Positions 1-9,532 of a stretch of DNA of 22,998 bases are shown here, piece by piece (positions within the stretch are counted from its first letter, which is position 1; each line of letters starts with the position of its first letter). A model generated the notes under the pieces. That model was given only the letters and a program-made list of their open reading frames with translations. It had not been told where the DNA came from and searched no databases. This DNA comes from Chitinophagaceae bacterium (GTDB lineage: Bacteria; Bacteroidota; Bacteroidia; Chitinophagales; Chitinophagaceae). The position numbers were made by a program, and so were the translations under genes. The stretch is from NCBI GenBank assembly GCA_016719815.1, contig JADJYK010000024.1, forward strand, positions 1 through 22,998, given 5' to 3'.

Positions 1-112
1 TGTGTGCCAAAATCTTTAGTAAAAATCTTTTCCTTCTAAAGAAATCAGCTCTTCTTTATAATCAAAGCCGGCATAGTCGCTTCCGATTGCAATAGGTTTT
101 TAAGTTGAACAT
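1..112 (-). CDS. rpiB: Ribose-5-phosphate isomerase B, N-terminal fragment
   Basis: Only the first ~35 residues are inside the window; the gene runs off the left edge. The minus strand reads PIAIGSDYAGFDYKEELIS, then KDF, then VKDFGTH in a shifted frame. This matches the RpiB start (IAIGSDHAGFEYKE...VKDFGT), the sugar-phosphate binding end of the enzyme that interconverts ribose-5-phosphate and ribulose-5-phosphate in the pentose phosphate pathway. The ATG at 112 gives MFNLK and needs one frameshift before PIAIG. The family has His where Tyr is read in 'SDYAG'; one base separates CAT from TAT, so this may be an error. It lies 68 nt downstream of tatC on the same strand, which suggests co-transcription. 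Confidence 0.72.
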
Positions 113-179
113 TGAATACATAAAACAAGTTGAAAGTTATACAAGTACAATCAGTAAAAAGTTCTCTACAAAGCTATAT

Positions 180-1085
180 TTAATATTTAATATCCGGGAA
201 TAATCGTTGTGCCAACTTTGTACTAACCGTTTGATTTAGCTCCATTCTTTTGTTGCTTTTCTTTCTCTTTGCCGATTCAGATTACAATTATAATACCGGC
301 TTCATAAAGAATATACCAACACGATGGTAACATGGCACAAACTGAACGGATCGGTAGTAGGCGTAATAATAGCCGCCAGTATAAGAACCAACAACAATGG
401 CATGGCGGGCGATACTTTCGTAAAATTCGCAGTAAGTAAGCCCTATTCTTGTAAGCACCGTACCAGTAGTGGCAACTGGAATAAAATACCAATACCAACG
501 GTTGTATAAATCAGGTTTTCGAGGTAATCAGAAAAAGTGGGTTTAATTTCTATCAGGTCGCTCAGCTTATAGGTAAAATAAAAATTTACCATAAACGAAT
601 TTAGCAAGCACAAAATAACCAAATGCCACACCGCCCCAAGAAAAGCAATGATACCCAGAAAATGACCCCTCTTGTTTTTAATTTCGGTGGGAGAAGAGCA
701 GGCCTCTGAAACTTCCAGAATTCCCCAAAAACATGGAGAAAGGCAATAATAAACCCGCAAATAAATGAAACGGTAAAAGAAGCAACTGACTGGCCCGTCA
801 TCGTAGTTTCTAAAACTTCACCTCAGCATTGCCAAAACTGAAGCCATCGCCGTTCCAATCTTACGGCCAAGTTCAAAAACCTACTGTGCTGTAACAAAAC
901 CTGGTTTAGCCATGCAAACAAAATATCATCAACCCCACTATTAATGAAAACGAAAACCACAATCGCACCAATCATCCCTGCGATAACTCAGGATTATATG
1001 CCGCGTAACTCCTCCAGATGATCTATAAAAGGTCATCTCTGCCTTTTCGTCACCGCTCCGTTTATTTAAAAATCGGTAAAGCCAT
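180..1085 (-). CDS. tatC: Sec-independent (twin-arginine) translocase subunit TatC, frameshifted
   Basis: TatC is the multi-spanning inner-membrane receptor that recognises twin-arginine signal peptides of folded exported proteins. Joined across frames, the product starts MALPIFKKRSGDEKAEMTFI, then DHLEELRG, the conserved N-terminal helix. Later it has EIKPTFSDYLENLIYTTVG, then ILFQLPLLV, the hallmark of transmembrane helices 3-4. The following ILAAIITPTDPFS...LYEAGIIIVI is the usual 'TPPDP...YE' region. The tail is charged and Lys-rich, ending at the TAA at 180. About 300 codons fit the family. At least four frameshifts are needed: near 1060 (T run), between 800 and 980, near 460 and near 275. 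It follows the CNNM gene by ~100 nt. A likely client, a Tat-type signal peptide, occurs on the epimerase at 9532. Confidence 0.85.
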
Positions 1086-1112
1086 GGTGGTTTATAGGAG
1101 GGGAAAGTGCGC

Positions 1113-1144
1113 GGTGAATGGTGGATGACGAATGGTCAATTCCA
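1113..1144. repeat. Degenerate GAATGG-type intergenic repeat
   Basis: The 100-nt gap between the CNNM gene and tatC contains a G/A-rich stretch of imperfect copies of 'gtgaatgg / gatgacgaatgg / gtcaatt'. A similar patch sits at 2451-2487, between gmk and the CNNM gene. It reads as low-complexity spacer rather than coding sequence. No promoter or terminator was recognised in this gap. Confidence 0.35.
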
Positions 1145-1186
1145 ATGTCATCTCCGTAGCTGGCAACTAAGAAGTTTAAAATCCCT

Positions 1187-2437
1187 TTACTTTAGTTTCT
1201 TCATCTTAACCGTTTCAATCCTTGTGATAGCTTTACGTTCAGTATGTCAAACTCGTAATCGCCAATAATAATGCGTTCTTTGCTGCGGAATTGTTTCGTA
1301 ATAATGAATGATATAACCCAGAAAGAGTCTCTGACTCTTCATTGTCAAACACAAAACCATATTTTCTTCCCAGGTAGTCCAGTTCAAGACGGCCTGAGAA
1401 AACATATTCACTCCAGCAAGTTGCTTTCTCTACAAATTCCCCTCTGTGTCGTATTCATCATGTATCTCACCAAACAGTTCTTCCAGTACATCTTCCATTG
1501 CCAATAACCCCAGTACCCCAAACTCGTCCACTACCCAGGCTATACTCTACTCGTTCACGGGTAAATTTGCCGATAAGATCTGTGGCACTCATACTTTCCG
1601 GCACCGCCGGTCTAGAAGCAATACAGATTGTAATGACTTGGTTTCTTGAACAGGTCAAGTTGATGTATATAACCAATAATATGGTCAATATTCTCTCTCA
1701 AATACTACAAGTTTACTCAGTTTTGTTTCAACAAACTTGTGTTTAATTTCCCCTCAATGGAAGTTTGGCTTACACCGATAACCTCCTTACGGAACCAGAC
1801 ATTTGCCTGATTTTTACTTTTGGCAGTTCCTGTGCATTGTCCATCAGTTGTGTACTTCGCTCTTCGTTCATCCGATGCAGGCTGGTTAAAAAAAGATTTT
1901 TCAAGTCACTACTGGCAAGTGGCTCTTCTGTTTTATCCAGTTTTATATCAAAATAAACTTCAGTATCCATTCTGATAAGTCAATAAGCCGTTGGTTGCAA
2001 CAGGTGCAAAAAGACCATAAAAAATCAGTTACCGCGGCCAAAAACCTGCCCGCCAGGTATTGCTGCGGGCACGAAGCTCATGCACGGGAATAAACCCGGC
2101 AAAAACAAGTACAACAACAGTAGCTATCAGAATTTCTGCTATAAGTCGTACAGAAAACGCCTGAACTCCGATATACTCCCAGGCCGGCCTCATTACCGTA
2201 CTTAATTGCGGTATAAGAAAAACAAGACAAATATGAAAACCGATAAGAGTAGTACCCAAAAACTTAGTCGGAATCAATAAACTTCGATACAATTTGTGCT
2301 GGCCCGGCCTACCTTGCTTTTTCTTCAGTTCAAAAACTCATCCGGTTGGCGCTGTAAAAGCCCATTTAAATGCCGGCAAAAAATGCCATCAGCAACAGAA
2401 TGATAAAGAAAAAGATAATAGAATTCCACGGTATCAT
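1187..2437 (-). CDS. CNNM/CBS-domain hemolysin-like membrane protein (CorC/HlyC family), frameshifted
   Basis: The family comprises inner-membrane proteins linked to divalent cation transport. Joined across frames the order is: an N-terminal hydrophobic helix, MIPWNSIIFFFIILLLMAFF, followed by 'AGI.MGFYSANRMS', the CNNM signature; further membrane segments (PTKFLGTTLIGFHICLVFLI and SVRLIAEILIATVVVLVFA); the CBS pair beginning near QELPKVKIRQ and including ENIDHIIGYIHQLDLFK; and a C-terminal CorC_HlyC domain (FGGTGVIAMEDVLEELFG...GDYEFDILNV) ending at the TAA at 1187. About 416 codons is normal for the family. Several frameshifts lie in homopolymers (e.g. near 2337, 2060, 1985, 1740, 1540, 1270, 1210). 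It is not clear whether this is GldE or a general CorC homologue; the gmk neighbour does not suggest a gliding locus. Confidence 0.84.
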
Positions 2438-2450
2438 GGCACGAAGATAT

Positions 2451-2487
2451 AAAATGGCGAATGGAAAATGGGGAATGAAGAATGGGA
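2451..2487. repeat. GAATGG-type degenerate repeat between gmk and the CNNM gene
   Basis: The 62-nt spacer consists almost entirely of imperfect 'aatggcga / atggaaaatgg / ggaatgaagaatggg' units. Similar sequence lies at 1113-1144. It carries no obvious terminator, so read-through from gmk into the next gene is plausible. Confidence 0.35.
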
Positions 2488-2499
2488 CCTCTGCGAAGT

Positions 2500-3076
2500 T
2501 CAGAAACTCAGGAATTTGCGTACAATTTCCTCCGCTTCGGCACATGCTGTGGCCAAATCGTCGTTGATGACAACCCTGTCGAATTGCAACTTAAACGAAA
2601 GTTCGTACGATGCTTTGTCTATTCGAGCCTTCAATGATTCGGGGGTTTCTGTTCCTCTTGCTTTCAGCCTCTTTTCCAGTTCATCAATAGATGGCGGCTC
2701 AATAAACAGCGACAGTGACCGTGTGGGATACTGCTGCTGCATTAATACCACCCTTAACGTCCACATCGAGCAGCGGGGTTCGGTTATTATCCCAAATGCG
2801 CTGCAGTTCACTTTTCAGGGTACCATAGTATTTGCCTTCATACACCATCTCCCACTCCGGCAAACTCATGGTTGGCTATGTGATGTTTAAACTCATCCGG
2901 ACTGATGAATAGTAATCAACTCCATGTTTTTCATAATTCCTGGGTAGCCGGGGTGGCACAGGACACAGAAAAACCAAATTGCCATCAAGCGCCTTCAATA
3001 AGTGCCGGGTTATCGATGTTTTGCCAGAGCCGGACGGCGCTGCAATAATGATGATTTTGTTTGTTAAATCCTGCAT
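2500..3076 (-). CDS. gmk: Guanylate kinase, frameshifted
   Basis: Guanylate kinase phosphorylates GMP to GDP with ATP in the cytoplasm. The product starts MQDLTNKIIIIAAPSGSGKT with the P-loop APSGSGKTS at about residues 13-21. Then comes the GMP-binding region 'HEFAEWEMVYEGKYYGTLKSE' (in a second frame), then LLDVDVKGGINAA (the family's D-V-x-G-x motif), and a C-terminal lid/helical part, IEPPSIDELEKRLKARGTET, with the tail ELSFKLQFDRVVINDDLATA. About 192 codons matches the usual ~190. At least three frameshifts occur, around 2960, 2885 and 2725. It has its own -7-like element at 3091-3098 and is the first gene of the leftward cluster gmk - CNNM - tatC - rpiB. Confidence 0.9.
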
Positions 3077-3090
3077 AGTAGATTGGGGGG

Positions 3091-3098
3091 CAAAGGTA
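3091..3098 (-). promoter_or_regulatory. Bacteroidota-type -7 element for gmk
   Basis: The minus strand reads TACCTTTG, an exact TAnnTTTG, 15 nt upstream of the gmk ATG. No clear TTG -33 element lies at the expected ~19-21 nt spacing, so the call rests on the -7 box and position. Confidence 0.42.
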
Positions 3099-3219
3099 AG
3101 GAGGGATATGGTTTGTTGTACAGAATGATGAACATTTACAACGCCTTACATTTAAAATTCTTATTACAATTTTCTATTCTTACTTTTCAGTTACAGAATC
3201 TTAACCGGCAAAAAAGTAT

Positions 3220-4092
3220 ATGCGTAAACTATTTTTCTTTACTGGGAGTACACCTGCTGCCGTCGCAACCTGCAGCACAGCTCGATAAAAAAATATTTTG
3301 ATGGCTTGTACAACAGTCTTGCATTATGGTCGTACAGAATCCGTCTTTGCAAGTCTGAAAGAAGCCTATGCATCAGCAGGAGTGCATTTTCCGGATGCAA
3401 TGATTCTGAAATTACAGCCATTTAATGAACCATTGTCTTATTACAACCACGATGAACGCAGCATCAAGCTCTCTGGGAAATGATGAATATGCCCGAACAG
3501 GGTTCTCTTTACTGGCGAAACTGGAGTAATGTATTAACTGATAACAAATGGAAACCCAATCAGCATTTAAAGACGAAGCAGAAATGATGTTGGCCGGGAA
3601 TTTTGCTATATTGGGTATTCTGGCTCACGAAATGGGGCATGCTGCCGATTACCAGTATGAAATTGGACGTTCAGGGCCAACGATAATGAAGATCTTAATA
3701 ACGCAATAAAAGAACTGGTAGCGGATGAACTGGCTGTAATGATTATGAAAAAAATTAGCCATTGATATCCGCTTCAAAAACTATTGGATCAATACGGGAT
3801 AAAATCATTACATCATTAAGAAAGTCGGCCCCGGCTGACAGGTTATGGGAACTTGGAAACCAGCGGATCTTTTTCTTATTGCAGGCAGAATGAAGTACCA
3901 TCAAATACTGGCCTTTATGTATCATACCAGCTGGCAAGACAGGAATTTCTTCTCCGGCAGCCTTTGAACAGTTATTATACAACAACCCTGCTGCGGCATT
4001 GCAAAGCAAAAAAAGCTGTTTGGGAAAATACCCGCCAGTATGCTTTGGGAAAAAGAATCATCATGCCGGTTACTTCCGGCTATAGCATTTAA
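3220..4092 (+). CDS. Predicted secreted protein with HEMGH zinc-metallopeptidase-like motif, frameshifted
   Basis: I do not recognise the family. The start MRKLFFFT... followed by LGVHLLPSQPAAQLDKKIF (next frame) looks like a signal peptide ending near 'PAAQ'. Joined pieces then read TVLHYGRTESVFASLKEAYA, IKLSWEMMNMPEQGSLYWRN, and AILGILAHEMGHAADYQYEI, followed by NNAIKELVADELAVMIMKK. HEMGH is an HExxH zinc motif and the downstream KELVADE could give the third (Glu) ligand, as in gluzincin-type peptidases; catalysis is inferred only. The C-terminal part (QILAFMYHTSWQDRNFFSG..., ...GKRIIMPVTSGYSI) is unassigned. At least five frameshifts are needed. It is followed at once by the NHL-like ORF, and the two could be a single gene. 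Confidence 0.5.
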
Positions 4093-4995
4093 TAGTTTTT
4101 TACCTGCAACAGTTTTTAATGTGCCCTACCTGCAATTAAACGGGCAAAGGTAAAGTGGAAAATGGAATGGCAACGAAATCCCGAAAAGACACACTGTTAC
4201 AGCTGGTAAACGAAAACACACCCGACTCAACAATATCTGTAAGCGTAAAACCTTTAATTGATTTTTTGCTTCCCGGCAATTAAATGTCGAATTTCCCAAC
4301 AGGCACTCTGCTGTAAATGATTTCAGCTATTATATCTGGAGTTTAATTCCGTTGGCAAAGAATGAGTTTATGGCCCTTGTATCCAATGCCAGGAAGATAT
4401 ATTATTCCGGTCAGCGTCCGGGTATTACAACCCTTTACCTGCTTCAGTATAAAACCGGCAATGACCTTTCCATACAAGTAGCTGACAGTATAAGATGGCC
4501 AGCCGTCTCAGAGTTAGCTGGTGGATTAAGACAGTTGCCAGGCGGAGCAATAAGGCTTTTCCTGTTTCATAAAGAGGCCGATGAAGTTGCCGGCTTATAT
4601 GAACAATATTCGCTTGATAATAATTATAAATTTAAACGCATAGTTCAGACGAAAGCTGTTCACAAAAAATTCGGATATAATACAGACGGAGTACTTGCTG
4701 CCGCCCAACTTGATTGGTATTACATTATCCTCAACGGATTACCCGACAGGGAGGGCAATCTGGTTTTTGCCAATCAGTCGTATATTAAACGAATCAGAAA
4801 CGATAAACTGGAAACACTTGCCGGCACCTATTACCCTGGCAACCGGAATGGCGATGTGCGGGAACAAGTATGTAACAATGCAAAGTTGCTTTGGATTGAT
4901 ACTAATAACCAGGTGGAATTTCTTAACTGCCACAGGGTCGCTTCTTTACAGGGAAAAGATTTCTGGGAACTAAAAAATTGCAATGGCTGGAATAG
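4093..4995 (+). CDS. Unassigned protein with NHL-repeat-like segments, frameshifted
   Basis: The longest clean stretch is 4352-4980, extended upstream in other frames by FNSFLPATVFNVPYLQLNG and LLQLVNENTPDSTISVSVKP. The start is unknown; it may continue the preceding HEMGH protein. The C-terminal third reads TDGVLAAAQLD, GLPDREGNLVFANQSYIKRI, NDKLETLAGTYYPGNRNGD and AKLLWIDTNNQVEFL. This has the rhythm of NHL beta-propeller repeats (DG..A.F / D.xGN.yvaD...I.RI / TLAG...G..DG / glwiD..N.v). That similarity is by eye only. The middle (LYLLQYKTGNDLSIQVADS) is unassigned. With one frameshift it ends ...LQWLE-stop at 4995, overlapping the likely start of the glycosyltransferase by 13 nt, so the two genes are probably coupled. 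Confidence 0.42.
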
Positions 4996-6103
4996 CCGAT
5001 TACTATTACTATTACCATTCTTTTTCTATTGTATGCCGGGCTGATAGTTTATTATACCCGGGCATGGAAGATGATTGCTTTGTACAAAACAAATAGTACA
5101 AATCCCACCACCACCATCAGCGTAATCATACCTGCAAGAAATGAAGAGGCTAACATTGGCGCATTGCTTCAATCGCTGCAGCAACAGAATTACCCACAAC
5201 ATCTTTTTGAAGTGATTGTGGTGAACGACCACCAACCGATAACACGGCAGAAATAGTGCGGCAATTTTCACCGGTAAAATTGTTGCAACTAAAAAAGAGG
5301 AAGACATTAACTCATACAAAAAGAAAGCGGTTGAAACCGGCATTGCTGCTGCCACCGGCACACTTATCGTTTGTACCGATGCTGATTGCGTTGTACCTCC
5401 CGGGTGGCTTTCGGCTATCGCTTCGTTTAAAGAAGAAAACGGTTCGGTGTTTATTGCAGCCCCTGTAGTGATAAACAACAACTCATCTGTTGTTCAGGTT
5501 TTCCAGGCGATGGATTTTATGGTGTTGCAGGGAATAACCGGTGCTGCGGTAAGCAACAATCAACTTTCGATGTGCAATGGCGCAAACCTTGCTTACGAAC
5601 GGGAAGCTTTTTATAAAGTAAAGGGATTTGAAGGTATTGATGCAATCGCCTCCGGCGATGATATGCTGATGCACAAGATGGCAAAGCAATACCCGGGAAA
5701 AGTACATTATCTGAAGTCGGCAGAAGCCATTGTTTCCACTGCAGCTGTGCCCACATGGAAAGCATTCTTTAACCAACGCATACGCTGGGCCAGCAAGGCG
5801 GGCAAGTATAACGACAAAAGAATTTTTTGGGTGTTGCTACTGGTGTACCTGTTTAACTTATCGTTTCTTGGGCTGCTGGCCTGCCTGCCGGCAAGGCAGG
5901 TTGCTGGTTGCTGGCTTAGGGAAGCATATCTCTTTGCCTTACTGCTGCTGGTTGCAAAAACAGTAGTTGAATTACCCTTTGTGGTTTCGGTGGCCACATT
6001 TTTTCAAAAGAAATCTTTGCTTAAATATTTTCCTTTCTTTCAGCCCTTACATATTCTATATACAATTGTATCCAGGCTTGTTTGGCCAGATTGGAAAATA
6101 TGA
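4983..6103 (+). CDS. Family 2 glycosyltransferase, membrane-anchored, frameshifted
   Basis: Predicted to transfer a sugar from a nucleotide donor during surface polysaccharide or glycolipid synthesis at the inner membrane. An N-terminal membrane helix (ITITITILFLLYAGLIVYY) is followed by the GT-A fold start TTISVIIPARNEEANIGALL, then FEVIVVNDHSTDNTAEIVRQ, then VCTDADCVVPPGWL with the DxD metal/donor motif. Acceptor-side GFEGIDAIASGDDMLMHKMA and the QxxRW-like QRIRWASK follow. Two or three C-terminal membrane helices end at 6103. About 370 residues is usual. Frameshifts lie near 4998, 5232, 5300 and 5440; from 5447 to the end the frame is open. The open part contains a palindromic insertion at 5880-5900 encoding 'CLPARQVAG' between two membrane helices. 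Confidence 0.88.
5880..5900. repeat. REP-like GC-rich palindrome inside the glycosyltransferase ORF
   Basis: Arms CCTGCCTGCC and GGCA-A-GGCAGG pair completely apart from one bulged A. Without that A it would be a perfect 20-nt palindrome. The context is AT-richer and the insertion keeps the frame open, adding the peptide CLPARQVAG to a hydrophobic stretch. Similar CCTGCCxGCCGGCAGG palindromes are common as dispersed repeats in Bacteroidota genomes (recalled, not checked here). Confidence 0.55.
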
Positions 6104-6384
6104 GTGGAAGGGAAGGAAGGTGAGGTGAAGGGTGTAGGCTATCAGGCGTAGGGTTGTGGTGGTTGCCTGTGCCCGGTAAAAGAGCAATACGCCACTGTTT
6201 TATCTTGTGTAAGTGGCGTAGTGTAGGCAAGAAACCAACAGATCAGTCTCCTAAATTTAATTTGTTGGTGCTTTTACAGGCGGCAGAAACCAACACGCAA
6301 CACCAACAAGGGCCGGGGATTACAATAGTTTGTCTTGAAAAAACATATTACCTTTAGTAAACATTTTTTATCAACGCCATCAAT
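6104..6384 (+). promoter_or_regulatory. Intergenic region with a weak promoter for the FN3 lipoprotein gene
   Basis: The 281-nt gap begins with low-complexity G-rich sequence (gaagggaaggaaggtgaggt..., gtgtagg...gcgtaggg) and holds no supported gene. Near its right end TTTG at 6329-6332 and TACCTTTA at 6349-6356 approximate the Bacteroidota -33/-7 pair (16 nt apart, last G of TAnnTTTG replaced by A), ending 28 nt before the ATG at 6385. No terminator for the glycosyltransferase was seen. Confidence 0.3.
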
Positions 6385-7694
6385 ATGAAAACCTTTCCGT
6401 TGCTGCTGTTATTTACAATAACTTTCTGCTGCTTTATTTCCTGTGGTGATAAAAACACCCCGCCGCCAAATCCAACTACCGACGTTCAATCGCCTTCCGG
6501 TACCAACAGGTTAACCGGCACCGCCACCACCACATCGGTATCTCTTTCCTGGAATGCCTCAACTGACAATGTGGGAGTGACCGGCTACAAAATTTACAGA
6601 AATGCAGCGGGGCTGGCTGGCACTACTGCTATTAACAGCTTTGTTGACAACGGGCTGATAGCGGGTATTCAATACAGCTATACTGTGGCCGCTTATGATG
6701 CCGCAGGAAATAACTCAGCCCCTCTGCTTCATTTGTTACCCAACAACACCCCACCAGAACAGCACCTGGTTGCCAGCCGACCATCACTTATGCATCTCCG
6801 GTTTCTGGAAGGATAGGTAATACTTGCTCAAATGAATTTTCTGTTCAACTGAGCAACAATACTGCCGTTGCCAAAACCGCTACATTTAGCATCAATTTTG
6901 GTGCAAACGGTGCAGCAGTGAAGATGCTTCGCTATCAAGCAGCATCTGCACCTGACGGTACAGGTTGGACAGTTATTCCTGCATCTGCAGGCACTGTCAC
7001 TTTTAGCAATTTTGTTTTGCTGTCTGGTACGACAACTTTAAAAGTGAGATTTGCTCTTAAGGAAAACGTTGGTGTTGCCAATGGTTCATCACTTTCAATA
7101 TCTTTCAGTTCTTTGAATGATGGAGAAGGTGGCACACTTCCAATCGGTGGGGCATGGCAACCAGCCGTAGCAGCCGGAACGGTAGACGCTGTTACTCAAG
7201 CCACAAAGTTTACAACTGAGTGGTTGGGGTATATGTCGCAAAGCGCACTCTATATGAGCGCGGGAGGTTCGTCAACAGTTCAGTAATTATCCCATGTCAG
7301 CAGTTAAAGTTTCTGGTCCAGGCAACGCTCGCGTTGCTTCGATCAAGCCAAGAACCCGTATGGGAACTTAATGCTTTTGATAATGCGTCATGGGTTACAA
7401 ATGTTGATGGCCTGGTTACTCAATCAGTCAGTGCAACTTACATGGTCTTGATTATGTGAAAATTGTATTACCCTCCAAGCGATAATCAGCAACTCAGGAT
7501 TTACTAGTTTCTTCTTGAGATGTGGCGTAAGTAATCCAGGTTCAAATGCGCTTTCAACAGCGGGACTATCACTCCTGGTCTATGGACTGGAATTGAAAAC
7601 CAAGTATGACTTGGAAATTGTTAATTCAAATGGTCAAGTGATTGATCTCTCTGATGTGGTTGTGAAGCAGGGGGCAGGTGTGGTGAGTAATTAA
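6385..7694 (+). CDS. FN3-domain lipoprotein of unknown function, frameshifted
   Basis: The start MKTFPLLLLFTITFCCFISC is a lipoprotein signal peptide with lipobox FISC, so Cys20 is the likely acylation site; a Pro/Asn/Thr-rich linker follows. Residues ~45-112 form a fibronectin type III domain (TTSVSLSWNASTDNVGVTGY then KIYRN, and GIQYSYTVAAYDAAGNNSAP). After a frameshift near 6725 comes a beta-rich unassigned region (ITYASPVSG, NEFSVQLSNN, ATFSINFGANGAAVKMLRYQ, TLKVRFALKENVGV, LSISFSSLNDGEGG), then WELNAFDNASWVTNVDGLV and a C-terminal module (SNSGFTSFFLRCGVSNPG...KYDLEIVNSNGQVIDLSDV) ending at the TAA at 7694. FN3 lipoproteins of this kind are often surface-exposed carbohydrate binders in Bacteroidota; that role is inferred. 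No partner gene is adjacent. Confidence 0.72.
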
Positions 7695-7772
7695 CTTTTC
7701 CTCTGTGATTGGTCAGGAGATATAAGGAAACGATTTTTTAAAAAATAAAATTTACGGGAAATTATTATATCT

Positions 7773-8376
7773 ATGGATATTCAGGTAATTCAGAATAGAA
7801 TATATGAAGTAAGGGGCGAAAAAGTAATGCTGGATTTTGACCTTGCCCAACTTTACGAGGTAGAAACAAGGGTATTTAACCAGGCTGTAAAAAGGAATAT
7901 GGATAGTTTTCCGGATGATTTTATGTTCAGGCTAACCACCGAAGAATGGGTAGAAATTACGGCTTCAAATCCTGTTTACTGATAATAAAGCTCATCACAA
8001 ATTGTGATGGCAAAGCTAAAAGGAAGGGTGAAAACTTGAAGTCACAAATTGTGATGTCAAGTTGGGGCGGTCGGCGAAGTCTGCCCTTTGCCTTTACAGA
8101 ACATGGCGTTACCATGCTTGCAAGTGTGCTAAAAAGTCCAAAAGCCAAACGAATGAATATTGCCATTGTAAGGGCTTTTATTGCCCTGCGCAAAATGGCA
8201 CATAAAAACATGGAAGTATTGCTGCAATGAAATAAAGAGAACGGATAGGCGAGCATGATGTGCAGTTAAAGGCAATTTACGATGCCATTGAAAACCAGCT
8301 TGACGATAAAACTAACAGGGAAAACTGGGAAGAAAGGACAAGGATTGGTTTTATTGCCAATAAAAACCATAAAACC
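7773..8376 (+). CDS. ORF6N-domain (KilA-N-like) DNA-binding protein, frameshifted
   Basis: The start MDIQVIQNRIYEVRGEKVML followed by DFDLAQLYEVETRVFNQAVK and RNMDSFPDDFMFRLTTEEW is the ORF6N domain (residues 1-~70). Then, in a second frame, SQIVMSSWGGRRSLPFAFTE, HGVTMLASVLKSPKAKRMNI and AIVRAFIALRKMA; and finally a coiled, charged tail (EHDVQLKAIYDAIENQLDDK, then REN-WEERTRIGF). The family is found in phages and as stand-alone chromosomal genes in Bacteroidota; the function is unknown beyond probable DNA binding. Frameshifts lie near 7970-8040 and 8228-8240. The exact stop is uncertain: after RIGF the frame stays open into the convergent epimerase gene, whose stop is at 8377, so the end given is an estimate. 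Confidence 0.8.
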
Positions 8377-9532
8377 CTACCCCTTCTTCCCCTTCAACGG
8401 CTTTATACCAATGCCCGGCTGGTTATTGAGTGTGATTTTTCCATCCACCACTTTCATGCCTTCGTACACATCGTTTTAATTAGCAGGTTGCCGTCAAGGT
8501 CGGCCCAGTCCATCATGGGCGATAGTTGTGCAGCCGCTGATACGGCACAGGAGGTTTCCGTCATGCAACCAATCATTACTTTCATATCGAGTGCTCTTGC
8601 CAATGTAAGCATTTTGTGGGCTTCACGCATACCTGTACATTTCATCAGCTTTATGTTGATACCATGATATACGCCGTGTGCTTTTTTTACATCGGCTAAT
8701 CGCTGTACCGATTCATCGCCGATAATGGGTAACGGACTTCTTTCTGTAAGCCAGGCCATCTCATCTGGCATTTCTTTAGGCATTGGCTGCTCTAAGAATA
8801 AGGCACCTTTCTCTTTCAGGTAGTGTGCCATATCCAGTGCATACTGTTTGTCTTTCCATCCCTGGTTGGCATCAATAGTAAGCGGTTTATCGGTTTGGCT
8901 GCGGACAGTTTCCACCATCATCTTGTCGCTTTCTTCACGGCCAATTTTTATTTTGATTACTTTAAAGGGTTCTGTTTCCTTCATCTTCTCCAGCACTACT
9001 TCCTTGGTATCAATACCGATGGTAAAAGAAGTGAGCGGTGTTCTATCAGCATTAAATCCCCATATTTTATGCCAGGGCTGTTTCATTATTTTTCCAACCA
9101 AATCATGCAGGGCAATATCCACAGAAGCTTTAGCGGCAGTATTTTTTGCATCTACGCCATCCACATAGGCAAGTATTTCTTCCAGTTGAAAGGGTCTTTA
9201 AACCGGGTTAAATCAACTTTGCCCAAGAACTTTAGAACCGATTCATGGCTTTCGCCAAGGTAAGGCGGCATACTTGCTTCGCCATAGCCTTTCAGACCGT
9301 CAAATTCCAACTCGGTTAATACAACGGGTGTTGTTTTACGGGTGTTGAGTGCTACGCCAAAGGCATGTTTCAGTTCCAGCGTATAGGCCCTGTAACGCAG
9401 GGTTAGCTTTCCTTTCTTTTGCTCAAACAACGGCGATGCCCACACTGCACCGGTAGGAATAATGTTGCCCAATGCAACTGAAACGGAAAGCAGTGAAGCT
9501 GATTTCAAAAAATTTCTGCGTTTAATATTCAT
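8377..9532 (-). CDS. Dipeptide epimerase (L-Ala-D/L-Glu epimerase type, enolase superfamily) with Tat-like signal peptide
   Basis: Predicted to epimerise L-Ala-D-Glu to L-Ala-L-Glu so that murein dipeptides can be catabolised. The N-terminus MNIKRRNFLKSASLLSVSVA has a twin-arginine-type motif (KRRNFLK) followed by a hydrophobic stretch and a cleavable 'VWASP', so export by Tat is likely. The capping domain (TLELKHAFGVALNTRKTTPV, then GYGEASMPPYLGES) is followed by the barrel with the expected residues: Lys pair in VIKIKIG, Asp in TIDANQGW, Glu in LEQPMP, Asp in IGDESVQ, Lys in INIKLMKCTG. The end, NDVYEGMKVVDGKITLNNQPG, then KPLKGKKG, needs a frameshift near 8470; another lies at ~9165. The start ATG overlaps the stop of the NlpC/P60 gene (TAATG), so the two are coupled. 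Confidence 0.9.

Noticed and set aside
8823..9263. 146-codon plus-strand ORF
   Set aside because: Antisense to the epimerase catalytic barrel.
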